Below, one piece after another: positions 28,904-40,222 of a stretch of 64,000 nt of DNA. The notes beneath the pieces are model-generated. The model ran no database searches. It was not told where the DNA came from and worked only from the letters and a program-made list of their open reading frames with translations. A program made the position numbers and the translations under genes. This DNA comes from Pyropia yezoensis (lineage: Eukaryota; Rhodophyta; Bangiophyceae; Bangiales; Bangiaceae), in assembly GCA_009829735.1 (NCBI GenBank), contig CM020618.1:27566894-27630893 (forward strand), given 5' to 3'. Position 1 is the first letter of the stretch; each line of letters opens with the position of its first letter.

Positions 28904-29459
28904 AATGCAACATATGCAGTACGATGTCTGCATTTCAGCTGCACCAAAGAGCCGTCGAAATTACGCAGGACAGCGATTATGCAGCCGCGCATGCAACGCG
29001 ATGCAGTGCAAACTGCAAAGAAAACATACAGTGAGTTGAATAGGCATCGCAAGGAGTATCCGGCAGCAACCGGATGCCGGCCTGTTCGCTTCCGGTCCAT
29101 GTGGAATTGTCGTTAGATTTTTATGCACTTTCTTTGATGTTTATTGAAATGGTAGTTGCCAGCACGTCGCACGCCGGCGAGTGCACCGCGGCGGGGCACC
29201 TCGATCACCGAGATCCTGGGCACAGACACCGACACAGACACGGCCACATGCGGTGTTCGTGTCAGGGCACAGTGCCGGTGTCTGGCGTGCGCCAGACAGA
29301 GGGCGCAGACGCAGGTATGCCCCAGACCGCTGCGACCACGGCCGTCCCCAGCCCCCGCAGCCCCACACCCTTTTTCGCCGCTGGCCGCCACCTCCGCCAC
29401 GGTGGTCACCACCGCCACTGCCGCCGCTGCCCACAGCCTCCACCACCGTCGCCGTCAGC
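28904..29459. other. Non-coding stretch
   Basis: No gene recognised. AT-richer for the first 200 bases, then Cys/His codon-rich GC sequence leading into the tandem repeat. Confidence 0.4.
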
Positions 29460-29469
29460 CACAGCCACT

Positions 29470-30150
29470 GTGACCGCCACCGCCACCGCCTCCCCCACCA
29501 TGACCGCCACCGCTTCCACCTCTGTAGCCGCCGCCACCTGCGCCACCGTGGCCGCCACGGCCGCCGCCTCCCCGACCGTGGCCGCGACCGCCTCCGCCGC
29601 CGTGGCCGCCACCGTCTCGCGCACCGCAGCCGCGACCGCAACCGCGTCGCCCACCGTGACCGCCACCGCCTCCGCCACTGTGGCCGCCGCCGCCCCCGCC
29701 ACCGTGGCCGCCACACCCTCGCCCACCGCAGCCGCGACCGCGATGGCCTCCCCCAACGTGGTCGCCACCGCCACCGCCTCCCTTACTGCGGCCGGGACCG
29801 CCTTGGCCACTGTGGTCGCCACTGCCTTGCCCACCGCAGCCGCGATGGCCAACGCCTCGGCGACCGTGACCGCCACCACCTCGGCCACATGGCCGCCGCC
29901 GCCTTCGCGACGATGGCCGCCACCGTCACCGCCTCCCCCACCGTGACCGCCACCACCACAGCCCCCCTTACCGTGGCCGCGACCGCCTCCGCCGCCTTGG
30001 CAGCAACGGCCTGACCCAGCGTGGCCGCGACCGCCTCCGCTACCACGGCCGCCACCGCCTCGCCCACCGTGGTCGCGACCGCCCCCGCCTCGCCCACCGT
30101 GGCCGCCACCGCGTCGGCTGTAATGTCCGCCACCACCTCCGCCACAGGCA
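29470..30150 (+). repeat. 24/30-bp tandem repeat coding Ala/Thr-rich octa- and decapeptides
   Basis: About 25 degenerate units, each 24 or 30 bases, ending mostly in ACCGTG. Read on the plus strand from 29470 they give units such as AATASATV (24) and AATATASPTV (30), often ordered 30-24-24. All unit lengths are multiples of three. The frame is kept for 16 units to about 29890. Then comes a one-base shift, and a stop in a later unit. This looks like a decayed repeat-protein gene rather than a neutral minisatellite. No start codon or conserved flanking domain is clear. Confidence 0.65.
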
Positions 30151-30436
30151 TGATGCCGGCAGGGTGGGGGGGGTCGTGGTGGTGCGAGGGGGGCGAGGGG
30201 GGGGGGGGGTTTGTGCGGGGGTGCACCACATGCCCATACCCGCCGCCGAGGCCGCCGCCCATGGCGACGGCGCCGCCCATGGCGTGGCTGCCCAGACCGC
30301 CGCACTTGCCGCCGCCCAAGCTGCCGCCAATGCCGCCGCGCACGCCGCTGCCACCGCCGCCGGCGCTCGTATCGGCGCCCCACCCCCCCAGCTCGCCCGC
30401 CCCCCCACCGCCGCCCCTGGCAAGGCCGCCAACGCC

Positions 30437-30467
<31 letters not shown>

Positions 30468-31200
30468 CCACCGCCGCCGCCGCACCCCTCCCGCCGGGTG
30501 CCTACACCCCCTCCCGTTATTCCCCCAGCGGCTAAAGCGGCAGCGGCAGCGGCAGCAGCAGCGGCAGAGGCGGCGGCGCCGTCGTCGCGCCAATCACAAC
30601 CCCACGGCTCTCCCGCCGCGCTGCCACCCCCCCCGCTATGAACGGGGCAAGGCAGAGACTCAGCCTCCGCCACCGGCGCCACCGCCACCGCCACCGCCGC
30701 CACCGCCACCGCCGCCGCCACTAGCCGCTTGCCGCGCATCCGGATGCAGGTCCCAGCGGCCCCGCTGTTCCGGGGGCTGCAGCCAGACGCCCCCCCCCCC
30801 TTTCCCCCGCAACGCCCAGGCCTGACCGCTCATGTCCTCCCCCCGCACCCCCCCCTCACCCTGACACCCCTCCCCCGTGAAGTCGCTTCTGGACGCGCTC
30901 GCCGCCACGGTGCCTGGCGACTGAAGCGGCCGCCGACCCCCCCCCACCCCCCCCCCCCGGCGTTGCTAGCTACGGCGGTGGCGCAGGCATTTGCCGCCAC
31001 CACTCCCATGCCAAACGTCCCTGCCGCTGCAGGCGGCCGCCGCTCTGGTGACTGGCGACGGTGGCGGCCGCGGTGGCTGGCGACGGGGGCGGCCGCGGAC
31101 CCCCCCCACAGATCTGGGTGGCGGGGGGGAGGCGGGAGGCAGAGGGCAGCCACTGTCCATCGCCCTCGCAGCGACCACGGTGCTTCCAAAGATCTTAATC
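30151..31200. repeat. GC-rich low-complexity DNA (CCG-type runs)
   Basis: Long stretches of GCC/CCG/CCACCG microsatellite (for example 30430-30485 and 30668-30722), poly-C runs, no credible gene. Frames on both strands are poly-Gly, poly-Pro or poly-Ala. Confidence 0.7.
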
Positions 31201-32639
31201 GCATCCACCAACCAGAGCGCGCACGTGGCTCCCCTCTTCGGACGTGTACATACTTTATCGACAGACAGCGTTATCGCCTGAGACTTGGCATGTGGGGACA
31301 ATACGTGAGAGACCCTGACAGGGCACCGGACACTCCTGAGGCCTGTGTCACCGTTCATAACTTCTCGTGTGCGCACCACGGAATATTCAGGGAATACAAC
31401 CGTACCGTCTCAGAAAGCGGGAGATCGCCCTTTCAGATGGAGCGACCGGACCGCGAGCGCGATCAGACAACAGTGTGAGATGCGCCGTCTCTGCGCCCCC
31501 GAACGTGAGTTTACAGCTCAAGAGGCAGCCGCACAAGCAAAGAGGAGTGACGAAGGGCGGCAGGGGGCGGTCAGGGGGGAGCGTGCGGCGGGAGCGCACG
31601 TACGTAAGGAACGTGGGGGTTGGGACGAGTTGGGGAGGGAGTGGGGGAGGTAGGCCAGCGCGCGGGGGGAGGGGAGGGCGGGTGAGGTGAGCAACTGCAT
31701 TTCTGCCTTCATCAGCGCGCGCCGTAAGCATCTTCTTCCCGTCGCTTTTTTTCGGCATTTTCTTCGCTCCGGGTGTTGCGTAGATGTGACTTGGTCAAGC
31801 ACGTGCAGCACGGCGGTCGAACGCGGCACATCGAGGAAGAAGGAAGGAGTGGCGCTTGTGGGGACCGTGATTGAGCAGGTTTGAGCGAGCGATCTCATGC
31901 CTGTGTGGGTGGGAAGGGCTGACGGCACAGAGAGACGAGACGATGGATAGAAATCACAAATCTTTGTCAGGTCGGCGCCTGAGCCGTGAGTGTGCGTTTG
32001 CGGCACCAAGTCCATTATGCTCTGGCTTGGTCGCAGAATCTTACGGACTGGGTAGTATGGGAGCTCTGAGGGGGGTTCGATGGATCTCAGCGTGTGTCGA
32101 GTGAGATCTTGAGGCAGGATCCGCTGTTCTGATGGCAACAGGACAGAATCAGAGCCGAGGGGAAGGCCCTTTGTCGTGAATCAGCTCGGTGGTGAGCGTG
32201 GTCGTGGGGAACTGCGTGGCCGTGACGGGATGCCTCCAGTTATCGCTTGCCTATTGAGCTTTGGAAGAGGTGTGGGGACGTCGCTCAAGCGCAAACCTCC
32301 CCGACGACGAGATCTGGCAGCGCCAGAACTTATCGGACGGGTTGGGAGTGTCATTTCTACGATTGCGCCGCTCAATGCTCGTTGTGGAGGAGTCCGTTTT
32401 CACAGAGCCTGAGGCCACTGGCTGTCCACCTCTAGTCATCCGCAGCTTGTTCAGAGGCGTGGCTATGAGGCAGTTTATTAAGTTTGTATTCCACTGACAT
32501 GCAGACAAAGACAATGCAGTTCAACGGAAGACGTGCATTACAGCACAGGAGTCTGTCGAGTAGTAGTTGGCGCACGATTGCGAGCTAAAGGGGATTGCAA
32601 CGATTGCGACCCGTTGCAGCGGCAAAAATCGGAGATGCA
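31201..32639. other. No gene recognised
   Basis: Frames are short and not protein-like. No repeat or RNA gene seen. Confidence 0.4.
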
Positions 32640-32913
32640 ACGCATCGCGCGTGGTTCCGGTCGCCTACGATGGCAGCAGCTGATTGGCGTCATCATGGAG
32701 GCGCGGGACGTGGACCGGGCGGCAGCCAAGCAGTATTATTACGGACGGTATCGACCCCAACCGCGGCGTCCTGAGCGAGGAGGGGGACGTTGACTCAGAC
32801 CTCGACGTGGCCGCAACGGTTGATGGCGATGTCCCAGCTGACGTCAATGGAGGTGACGGCGGTGGCCCCGCGGTCAGCGTGGACGGCGGCAATGACGGCG
32901 CCACTGTTGCTTG
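32640..32913 (+). pseudogene. Possible coding remnant, acidic C-terminus
   Basis: One frame reads LRWQQLIGVIMEARDVDRAA and keeps going to about 32745. The next, one base shifted, reads DGIDPNRGVLSEEGDVDSDL and ends in a stop at 32911-32913. Together they look like the end of a gene broken by a single-base shift. It could be a displaced last exon of the gene at 27719. No family recognised. Confidence 0.25.
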
Positions 32914-33465
32914 AGGTGTGGTGCAGGGCGTTTCTGTGCTCCTGTGTGCGTGTTGCTCCATTTCTGTTCTGTCGAGTCCTCTTGCTTGTCCTGTTGTGGC
33001 TGTTCGCTCCTTGCGTCTATCTGGAAGAATTCCGTACGTTTCTTTTTTCGCTCTTCTTCCGCTTGCTTCTTGCGATAGTTGTGTGCGCACGTGGCACTGC
33101 TTTTTTCCCGGCTTGATTGTGCTGGTCTTGCTTTTTGCTCATTATGTTGCTTTGCTGTTGAGTTGAGCTTGTACTCCGCGTTGCATCCTTTTTCCCTCCT
33201 TTAGACCGAATGCGTACGGACAGCTTCTTAGCGCACGTGTACGAGTGCTCGTGCTGCGCTTCGTGTGCTATAGTGCTCCGCTTTGCTGCTATGGCTGTTC
33301 TTCTGCACGCTGAGAAGTACTCCTTTGCGCGTTTGCATGACTCTCATGCATATCTGTGGCTCCTTTTCATGCGTACGGCAGCGTGCTCGTTGTGTGTACC
33401 GTGTAACGCTGACCGGGGGCGGTTAAGGCGCCCCCCGCACACCGCGTAGTAGTAGCCTGTCCAGG

Positions 33466-33637
33466 GATTGGCTCAGGACACAGCTCAGGCGATGGGCTCA
33501 TGACACAGCTCAGGCGATTGGCTTAGGTGCAGCGCAGGCGACGGGCTCAGGTGCAGCTCAGGCGTTGGACCCAGACGCAGTTCATGTGACAGGTTCGGGT
33601 CGCGGCTCAGGTGATGGGCTTGCGACGCTGCTCAGCC
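33466..33637 (+). repeat. 25-bp minisatellite, seven units
   Basis: Units of 24-25 bases built on GATGGGCTCAGGTGCAGCTCAGGC, degenerating toward the right end. No coding frame. The 550 bases before it and 360 after it show nothing else. Confidence 0.8.
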
Positions 33638-33997
33638 GATGCGCTTCCGGCGGCGCCTGACAGACGTGTCACGCGCCATGAACAGTACACCTCATTGGCT
33701 ACAACGCTGAGCTTAAAAACAGTCTCGCGACCGCTCCCTCTATCGACATCGTAGACTGATATGCATCCCAGGGTCCATCGACACTAGAACGAGAAGGGGG
33801 GATGATGGGGCGTCGAATGCCCGTCGATAATTGGGCCTTGATGGGGAAAAGGGATTTGGTGACGATGTAGCTCCGTCGGTCGCCACCACGATGACGACCG
33901 CGCTTAAAACGCCATGTGTTTTGGGAAAAGTCGGAAATCGGTCGAGCGTGGCACTGTAAGTGACAATGAGGCGGAATACGGCAAGACCGCCCTTATT

Positions 33998-34112
33998 GTG
34001 CGCCCTGTAAAAAGTGGACGTGCACGGGTCGTGCAGTGTGGGTTTGATTGGTCCAGTGACCGATATTTGACATGATCACGACACGAGCACGTCCACTTTT
34101 TACGGGACGCAC
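33998..34112 (+). mobile_element. MITE copy 1 (115 bp)
   Basis: Terminal inverted repeats of about 27 bases: GTGCGCCCTGTAAAAAGTGG on the left and the reverse complement of GTGCGTCCCGTAAAAAGTGG on the right. A second copy lies in opposite orientation at 39857-39972. TA flanks the right end, as in Tc1/mariner-type MITEs; the left flank is TT. No coding capacity. It sits 300 bases upstream of the ankyrin gene start. Confidence 0.85.
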
Positions 34113-34407
34113 TATATGTGCGTGTGCGACTCGCGGTCCCCCACCGCGATGCACTTGTGGAGCTCATTGCAGCCCGCCCTTCCTGCGAGCACAACAGCGT
34201 CTCTGCCCTCGGCCTCCCAGATCCCCCTGTGTCGCATCATCCTCGCGCCCTTCTCCCATCTCCGTACCCCTTCTTGTTTGCATTCTCTTTCCCTTCTTTG
34301 TCCTTGTGCAGCCGCTGTTTGTTGTTTTTTTCTTTTTGTCGTCCTTCCTACAATCATCGCGGGTGCAGCAGACGCCGCTGTCGCCGGCGCAGCTGACACC
34401 ACTTGAA

Positions 34408-35525
34408 ATGACGCCTCTCTCCCCTGCGTGGCTGGTGCCCGCCGGGGCGCCCGCCCGGCTGGGCGGCAGGTCCCCCGCCGCTGCCGTCGCTGCCGCCGCC
34501 ACAACACGCTCGCGGGGGGGGTGGTGGTCGCGGGGGGGGGTGGGGGTGGGGGGGTGCGGTGCGCCGTCCGCCCTGCGTCGAGACGGTCGGACGGTGCGGG
34601 GGGTGGGGGTGGTGGCGATGGCGACCACTCCCCCTGCCCCTCCCCCCGGGCAGCCTACTGAGGCGGCGGCGGCCGCAGCAGCAGCAGCGGCGTCGGCGGC
34701 GTCGGCGGCGGTGGAGGCGGCCGTAGCAGCGGCGGCAGCGGCTGGGGGGGGGGACGATGGCGGCGCGGCGGCGGTGAGCCGCGCAGACGTGGAGGCGTAT
34801 TGCGATGCGGTCACGAGCGGCAGCGCGCTGTACGTGCACAGGGGGGGATGGAGGAGGGGGTGATGCTGAGGGGGGGGGGGAGGGGGATTTGAGCTTGGGG
34901 GGGATGGCTGCGAACTGCGGTTTGAGGGTGCTGGTGTGGGCTGACGTGGCGCCGCTTCTGATCGATGTGGCGGTTGTGGCATGGGTCTGCCCACGCGTGC
35001 TACGCGTTTGTCGTTGTTGCTCTGGTGGTTCCTTCCCCTCGGGCGCCCTGCGCCGCTGTTTGTCCCTCTCATCCCCCCCCCCCCCCCCCTCCCATTGTGT
35101 TTTTGTTCGCCAGCGACAAGGACCGCCTGCGCAAGCTCCTCGACGACCGGCGGGTCAGCCCAGCCGAGGCGCAGCTGCTGCTGGCCGCCCGCATGGGTGA
35201 CGCCCCTACCGTCGCGGCGCTGGTTGGCGCGGGCGTGGACCCCAACGTGCCGGACGCCGAAGGCTCTACCCCCCTCATGCGCGCCGCGTCGCGCGGCCAC
35301 GTGGACGCCGTCGCCGCCGTCCTTGCCGCGCCGTCGGCCGTGGACGTGGCTGCCGTCAACGCGTGGGGCTATGACGCGACTATTTACCTGGGGAGCGTCC
35401 GGTCGTCCCAGCCGGCGGCGTTCGCGACAATTGAGGCGCTGCTGGGAGGGGCGGGGGGGGACGTCTCGCGGGTGGCGCTGCGGTGGAGCCAGCCGCCCGT
35501 GTGGCGGGGGGGGGAACGCCCGTGA
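34408..35525 (+). CDS. Ankyrin-repeat protein (two exons; C-terminus uncertain)
   Basis: join(34408..34829,35114..35525), 277 aa as modelled. Exon 1 codes a low-complexity N-terminus with poly-Ala and Gly. Donor GTACGT at 34830; acceptor CAG at 35111-35113; phase is kept. Exon 2 gives LLDDRRVSPAEAQLLLAARMG, then APTVAALVGAGVDPNVPDAEGSTPLMRAASRGHVDAV, a clear ankyrin repeat with TPLMRAA, and a weaker one after it. Two to three repeats are visible, acting as a protein-binding surface. The last 30 residues are not ankyrin-like and there are further donor sites, so another exon (perhaps near 35686) may replace them. A neighbouring gene converges on it from 37790. Confidence 0.65.
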
Positions 35526-35861
35526 AGAACGCAGCGGGCAAAGGAGGGGGGCGAGGGGGGTCACGAGGTTGGGCGCCCTTTTGGGAGGGGGATGCAGCCC
35601 CGGCTGCCGAAGGGCGCACCGTCGGGGGGCGAATGCAAGGGCGGGGCCGGCCGTCCGTGGCCGCCCTCCCACGCTGTTGTCTGTGCGCAGTGTATGGTCG
35701 TGGGCCTCGGCCGCTGCTGTCCAATGCAGGCGGCTGAACTCTCTCGCCACCGCCCTTCACCATCCCCCCTCCCTTGTGGGCAGCTCACATATGAGGCAGC
35801 AGTGAAACCTCTGCCAGCACTATCCAACTCGCCTCCCCTCGGCGTCGTCCTCACCTCGCTT

Positions 35862-37790
35862 TCAGTCGTCGTTCCCCCTTTTTGCACCGTCCTCCTCTCT
35901 CCTTGCGTCAACTTCTCTGCCCGCGCCGGCATCGTCGTCCTCCCGCTGCCGTGCGTCGTCCCCCCTCCCTCTCCTTGCGTCGTCCTGCACTCCCCTTGTT
36001 CCTCCGCCAGCTTGTGCTGCCCTTCCCCTCGGTGTGGAGGATCTCCCCGCAGAGCCCCCGCCGCGGCCGCCGCCCGCCACCCGCGCGGCCGCCTTGAGAG
36101 CCTGCCGCCGTCGGTTGGCCCGCGTCGCTGCCTCCCGGTTCCGCTCAATCCGCCGGCGCTTGCGTTCGTCCTCGATGGTGGATAGGTCCAGGCGGCTGCG
36201 CTTGCGGGGCACGCTTCTCTGTCGGGGGGGGCTGGCCCGCTTGGTTGCGGCGCCAGTGGCGCCGGAGCCGCGGGGAGGGGTGCCACAGGTGGGCCCTCCG
36301 CCCGCCCTCGTCAACGCGGCCGCGACGGCCCTGGCCGGCTTAACGGCGGCGGTGGTGGCGGCGGCGGCAGCGGCAGTACCCGCGACAGGCGACTGGCCCG
36401 CGCCACCACCGCCGCCGCCGCCCCCGCTACCGTCCCCGCGGCATGCGGCAGGGGTGCCCCCCCCCCCCCCCGGCGGGGATACCGCCACCCCGCTGCCCTC
36501 CTCCCTCCTCCACCGGGAGGTGGGCGCAAACGCCACTGCAGCTGCGAGCCGCTGCCGCAAGGCCGTCACGTCAGACGCAAGGCTGCACGAGTAGACGGCG
36601 GTGTAGTCGGCGGCGACCCCCCCAGGCATCGCCGACCCCGCGTGCGTCGACGCCAGGCCGGGGCGCACCACCAGCATGCGGGTGCCGACGAGGCGGGCGG
36701 TCAGCTGGTAGAGGAGGGGGTGGGTAAGCGTACGAAGAGACGGTGGGGGGGAGGGGGGGAGGCACGCGCCGACGGCTGCAGCACCCCCCCCCGCCCACAA
36801 GGGCCACCCCCCTGCGAAAGCTGGCGCCATTGGTCCGCTGGGGTGCCCCGCCACTGACACGGACGTGAGGTGGAGGATGCACGTGACGGGCGCGCCGACG
36901 GCGGTGGGGCGGCGGAAGAAAAAGGTGGACTCGACCGACTGCCCGTCGGGGGTGACGGGCGCGAGCCAGCGCATGAACACCCGCGACGGGTCCGTGGGGG
37001 CGACGCCCAGCCAGACCGCCTCGGCGGTGGCTGCGTCGAACGCCAGCCGCAGGTGGGTGGGGGTAAAGGCAAGGGCGGTCAGCAGACCCGCCCGAAGGTC
37101 GAGGGTGTACTCGCGGAGTGCCACGCCCAGCAGCACCCCACCGTCGGTGTCGACGGGGAGCATTACCTCAGACTGGGCCACCAGCAACGGGCCGTGGCCA
37201 TCGGTGCTCGCCATCCGGCCAGCGAGCTCCTCGGCCGAGGGGGCGCAAGGCTCGGAGGCACCGGCGGGGAAGGACGCCAAACCGCCGGCGAGGCTCCCGC
37301 GGCCGTCGACAGGGGAGGAGGTGCTGCCAGGAGGTGGCGCGCCGCCGCGGGCGCCGCCTCCGCCGCCTCCGCCGCCTCCGTCCCGCGCCTGCGGGGGTCG
37401 CCGCTGAGCACTCGCGGAGGAAACGTCGGAAAGGGCGACGCCTCCGCCTCCCTCAACGCCCCTCCTCATCCCCCCCCCATCTCTCGCCCCCCCCTTTCTC
37501 GCGTCCACCTCCTCCTCGTCATCCCCACCCACGGGCAACGCCGAGCGGATGGTCAGGTCCAGCACCACCGCCTTATCAACAGCGGCGGCAGCGACCGGCG
37601 GCACCGCCGCCTCGGTGGCGGCGGCGACATCGACGGGCGTCAGCGGAGACACGGGGTCGAGCCACGCAGCCGCCGCCGGGGAGCGGTGGAGGAGGCCAAA
37701 TTCGGGACGGGCACCCAGCACCGCCGCCGCGATGGGCGTTGCCTGGGGGTAGAGGGGGAGCAACGACAGCTGCAGGGGAAAGGATGCCAT
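35862..37790 (-). CDS. Putative bZIP-type DNA-binding protein, basic region without visible zipper
   Basis: ATG 37790 to stop 35862, 642 aa, no intron needed. The first 500 residues mix low-complexity Gly/Ala/Pro runs with folded-looking parts (for example EYTLDLRAGLLTALAFTPTHLRLAFD, TCILHLTSVSVAG). At about residue 540 there is a basic region, ERKRRRIERNREAATRANRR, which has the N-x7-R pattern of bZIP proteins. After it the expected Leu heptads are absent and a Gly/Arg-rich, then Asp/Arg-rich tail follows. Either an intron hides the zipper or this is a zipperless relative. The frame is also open upstream to 38606. Likely nuclear. Confidence 0.5.
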   Translation of the reverse strand: MASFPLQLSLLPLYPQATPIAAAVLGARPEFGLLHRSPAAAAWLDPVSPLTPVDVAAATEAAVPPVAAAAVDKAVVLDLTIRSALPVGGDDEEEVDARKGGARDGGGMRRGVEGGGGVALSDVSSASAQRRPPQARDGGGGGGGGGARGGAPPPGSTSSPVDGRGSLAGGLASFPAGASEPCAPSAEELAGRMASTDGHGPLLVAQSEVMLPVDTDGGVLLGVALREYTLDLRAGLLTALAFTPTHLRLAFDAATAEAVWLGVAPTDPSRVFMRWLAPVTPDGQSVESTFFFRRPTAVGAPVTCILHLTSVSVAGHPSGPMAPAFAGGWPLWAGGGAAAVGACLPPSPPPSLRTLTHPLLYQLTARLVGTRMLVVRPGLASTHAGSAMPGGVAADYTAVYSCSLASDVTALRQRLAAAVAFAPTSRWRREEGSGVAVSPPGGGGGTPAACRGDGSGGGGGGGGAGQSPVAGTAAAAAATTAAVKPARAVAAALTRAGGGPTCGTPPRGSGATGAATKRASPPRQRSVPRKRSRLDLSTIEDERKRRRIERNREAATRANRRRQALKAAARVAGGGRGGGSAGRSSTPRGRAAQAGGGTRGVQDDARRGRGDDARQREDDDAGAGREVDARREEDGAKRGNDD

Positions 37791-39856
37791 GGGAGCTAGG
37801 CGGCTGCTTGTCGAGGGGGAAGGGGGGGAGTTCAACGAGAGAGAGGGCACTGCGGGGGGTAGTGGCGTATGCGAGGAGGTCGGGGGGGGGGGGGGGGGGG
37901 GAGGAAAGTGCTCCCGGAGAGTGCCAGCCGAATTGCCGACGGAGCGCGCACGCGCAACCACGGGGGGTGGATGAGGGAGGCGGGAGGAGGGTAGTAGTCG
38001 TACGCGCCGACTGAAAAGAGGGGGAAGAGGGTTCCCGTGGGAGGGGTTCCCGCGGCCGACCCGGCCGCTACGCACCGCGTCAAAAAGCAGGGTCAGGGAG
38101 GGAAGCTCGGAGGCGGGCGCGTACTGTACACACAGGGAGGAGGGAGGCGCTCGCAGACGGGCGCGCACAGGGAGGAGGGAGGCGCTCGCAGGCGTCCTCG
38201 AGCCCGCCTCGCCAGCTGACACGCGTCTCGGCAGAGTGCCCCGCTGGCGTGGAAGCTTAAACACAAGACTGGCAGGACCCTGAGGAGGGGAGACACAAGG
38301 ACGCAGCGGCAGAGGCCGTCGGGCCCGCTCGGCCCTTCCCGCGGAGCAACCCTGGATAGGCGGCCACCTCGTCGGTGCTCGGCAGACGTTCGGCCTCTGC
38401 CACATGGCAAGGTCTGCGAGAACCAGACCGGTGAGCAACCGCGGGTGCGCGAAGAAATTCGTAGGGCGCCCGGCCACGTCGCGGCGAGACCCCCGCGCGG
38501 GCGTCCGTACGTTTGGCCAACCAGCGTCCACTATGGCGGGTCCGATGGCAGCCACGGTCCGACCAGGCAAAATCCGGCGGGCCCCGCCGGAAGCAGCCAT
38601 GTTCAAGGTCGCCGGTCCCCGGGACAGACACCCTTCCTATGTATCTGGGATACGTATGATACATACTCCACACCCCAAATTGACCTGGGACTCTTTGTCC
38701 ACTTGTCCTCCGCTGCGCACAGCGGCTGCCACCATGGCGCGCCTGCACGCGGCGGCTTGCCCTCGACGTACCGTATAGCTTTCTGTCTTGGCGTGTGTGG
38801 CAGGATGCGCCGTGGCTGATGCCGGCGCAACCGCTGTACCGTAACCTGTGGAATCCCCTCCGCCGGCTTGCGCAGGCCAGCGCACAGCACGGGGCTTCTG
38901 TCCGCGGTTGGCCCTGTCGCACACCACCGCCATGCCTGGCCATGACAGCGCTTACGCCGCTGGGCAGCCACTGTGGTGGGGCAAGGCTGGTCTGCTACAC
39001 AACATCAAGGGTGCGTGGGTGTCAGGGTTGTCCCTCTTCGCCGCCGCCCACCTCTCTGTCTCTCTGCTCCTACATTTTTTTCCCTTGCTGATTAGCTCAT
39101 GTGTGACTTGGATGGTGACCAGCCGCACCAGCGCATGCAAACGGTCCTATTCTTCATGTGGGCAGCCGCAGGGCGCTGCTGGCCTATTGCCGCGCGTCGC
39201 ACCGTAGGGAGCGTGAGGGCTTAATACACGGTGTGCCGGGAAGGCTTCCACCGTCCTGCTCACGCGTCTCCGCCTCCAAATTTGTGTTGCAGGGGCTGTT
39301 CGAGTAGAGGGTGCGTCCGGGCGTGCAGCAGGTAGGTCGCTGCCTCGGAACGACAGCGGGCGCACTACCAGTCGCTTTTTTCTCTCTTCATGAGTGAAGA
39401 GAGGCGTACACGGTGAGGTCAACGAACATGATAATGTCTTTTGCGTTCTGTTCCTGCCTTCCGCGCGTCGCGGGGCAAGCTGTGGGCATCTGTGAGGCCG
39501 CCTGGCGTGTTCGCATCTTTGGACAGTCCACGATCTCCATGTCTGGTCGCATCCTTATCACATGGCAGTTGTCATATTATGAGTGTTGATTGGCTGACGT
39601 GTGCGGCGCTGTGCACGCGGGCGCCAGTGGGCTGGCCGCATGATGATTGCTGATTGGCTGCTGCGCTTGTCGACTTGCACAGAAATGCCGGGAGATTGTG
39701 AAGGAACGAGTGCTCCGCAGAGTTTTGCGTGTGAGCCCTGCGGCCCCACATTTTTTTGAAAAAATCACCTATTTTGCGCGTGATCAAGCATCCTGTGGAC
39801 AATGCTGCGGGTCGCCAAACAGGTCCAAACAGGCTTTGCGTGAATCACCATTTATA
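37791..39856. other. Intergenic, no gene recognised
   Basis: Long frames on both strands are shadows of GC bias. Direct 24-base duplication around 38134 and 38164 (CAGGGAGGAGGGAGGCGCTC). CCAAT-like ATTGG motifs near 39590 and 39650. Nothing else supported. Confidence 0.4.
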
Positions 39857-39972
39857 GTGCGTCCCGTAAAAAAGTGGACGTGCTCGTGTCGTGATCATGT
39901 CCATTATCGGCCACTGGACCAATCAAACCCACACTGCACGACCCGTGCTTGTGCACTTTTTACGGGACGCAC
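39857..39972 (-). mobile_element. MITE copy 2 (116 bp)
   Basis: Inverted copy of 33998-34112, about 90% identical by eye, with the same terminal inverted repeats (GTGCGTCCCGTAAAAAAGTG). TA precedes the left end; the right flank is AA. It lies about 250 bases upstream of the MYG1 start codon. Confidence 0.85.
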
Positions 39973-40222
39973 AATAAGCACCACTGCGCTTTAGGCAACA
40001 GCACTGTCGAAACCGTGTCACCGCGCCAGCGTCGTCCTCGAAGCCTCTGTCCACGGGTGTGCACAGAATTACTTGTACCAAGTCACAGACTGAGAGAGTT
40101 TCAATCGCCTCAGGTCAGATCTGATCGGACCAATATGGCGCGGAGAAAGTCCACGGCGCCGACTGTGACCCCCACGCCAAAGTGCCACTCAGGCTGGGCC
40201 AGTAGAGGACACTGGACTAACG

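Noticed and set aside
29181-30593. Long His/Arg-rich and Ala/Val-rich frames over the 24/30-bp array, both strands
   Set aside because: Shadows of the tandem repeat in other frames; only the Ala/Thr frame is considered.
33466-33637. CRISPR-like array
   Set aside because: Degenerate head-to-tail 25-bp units without spacers, in a eukaryotic setting; a minisatellite.
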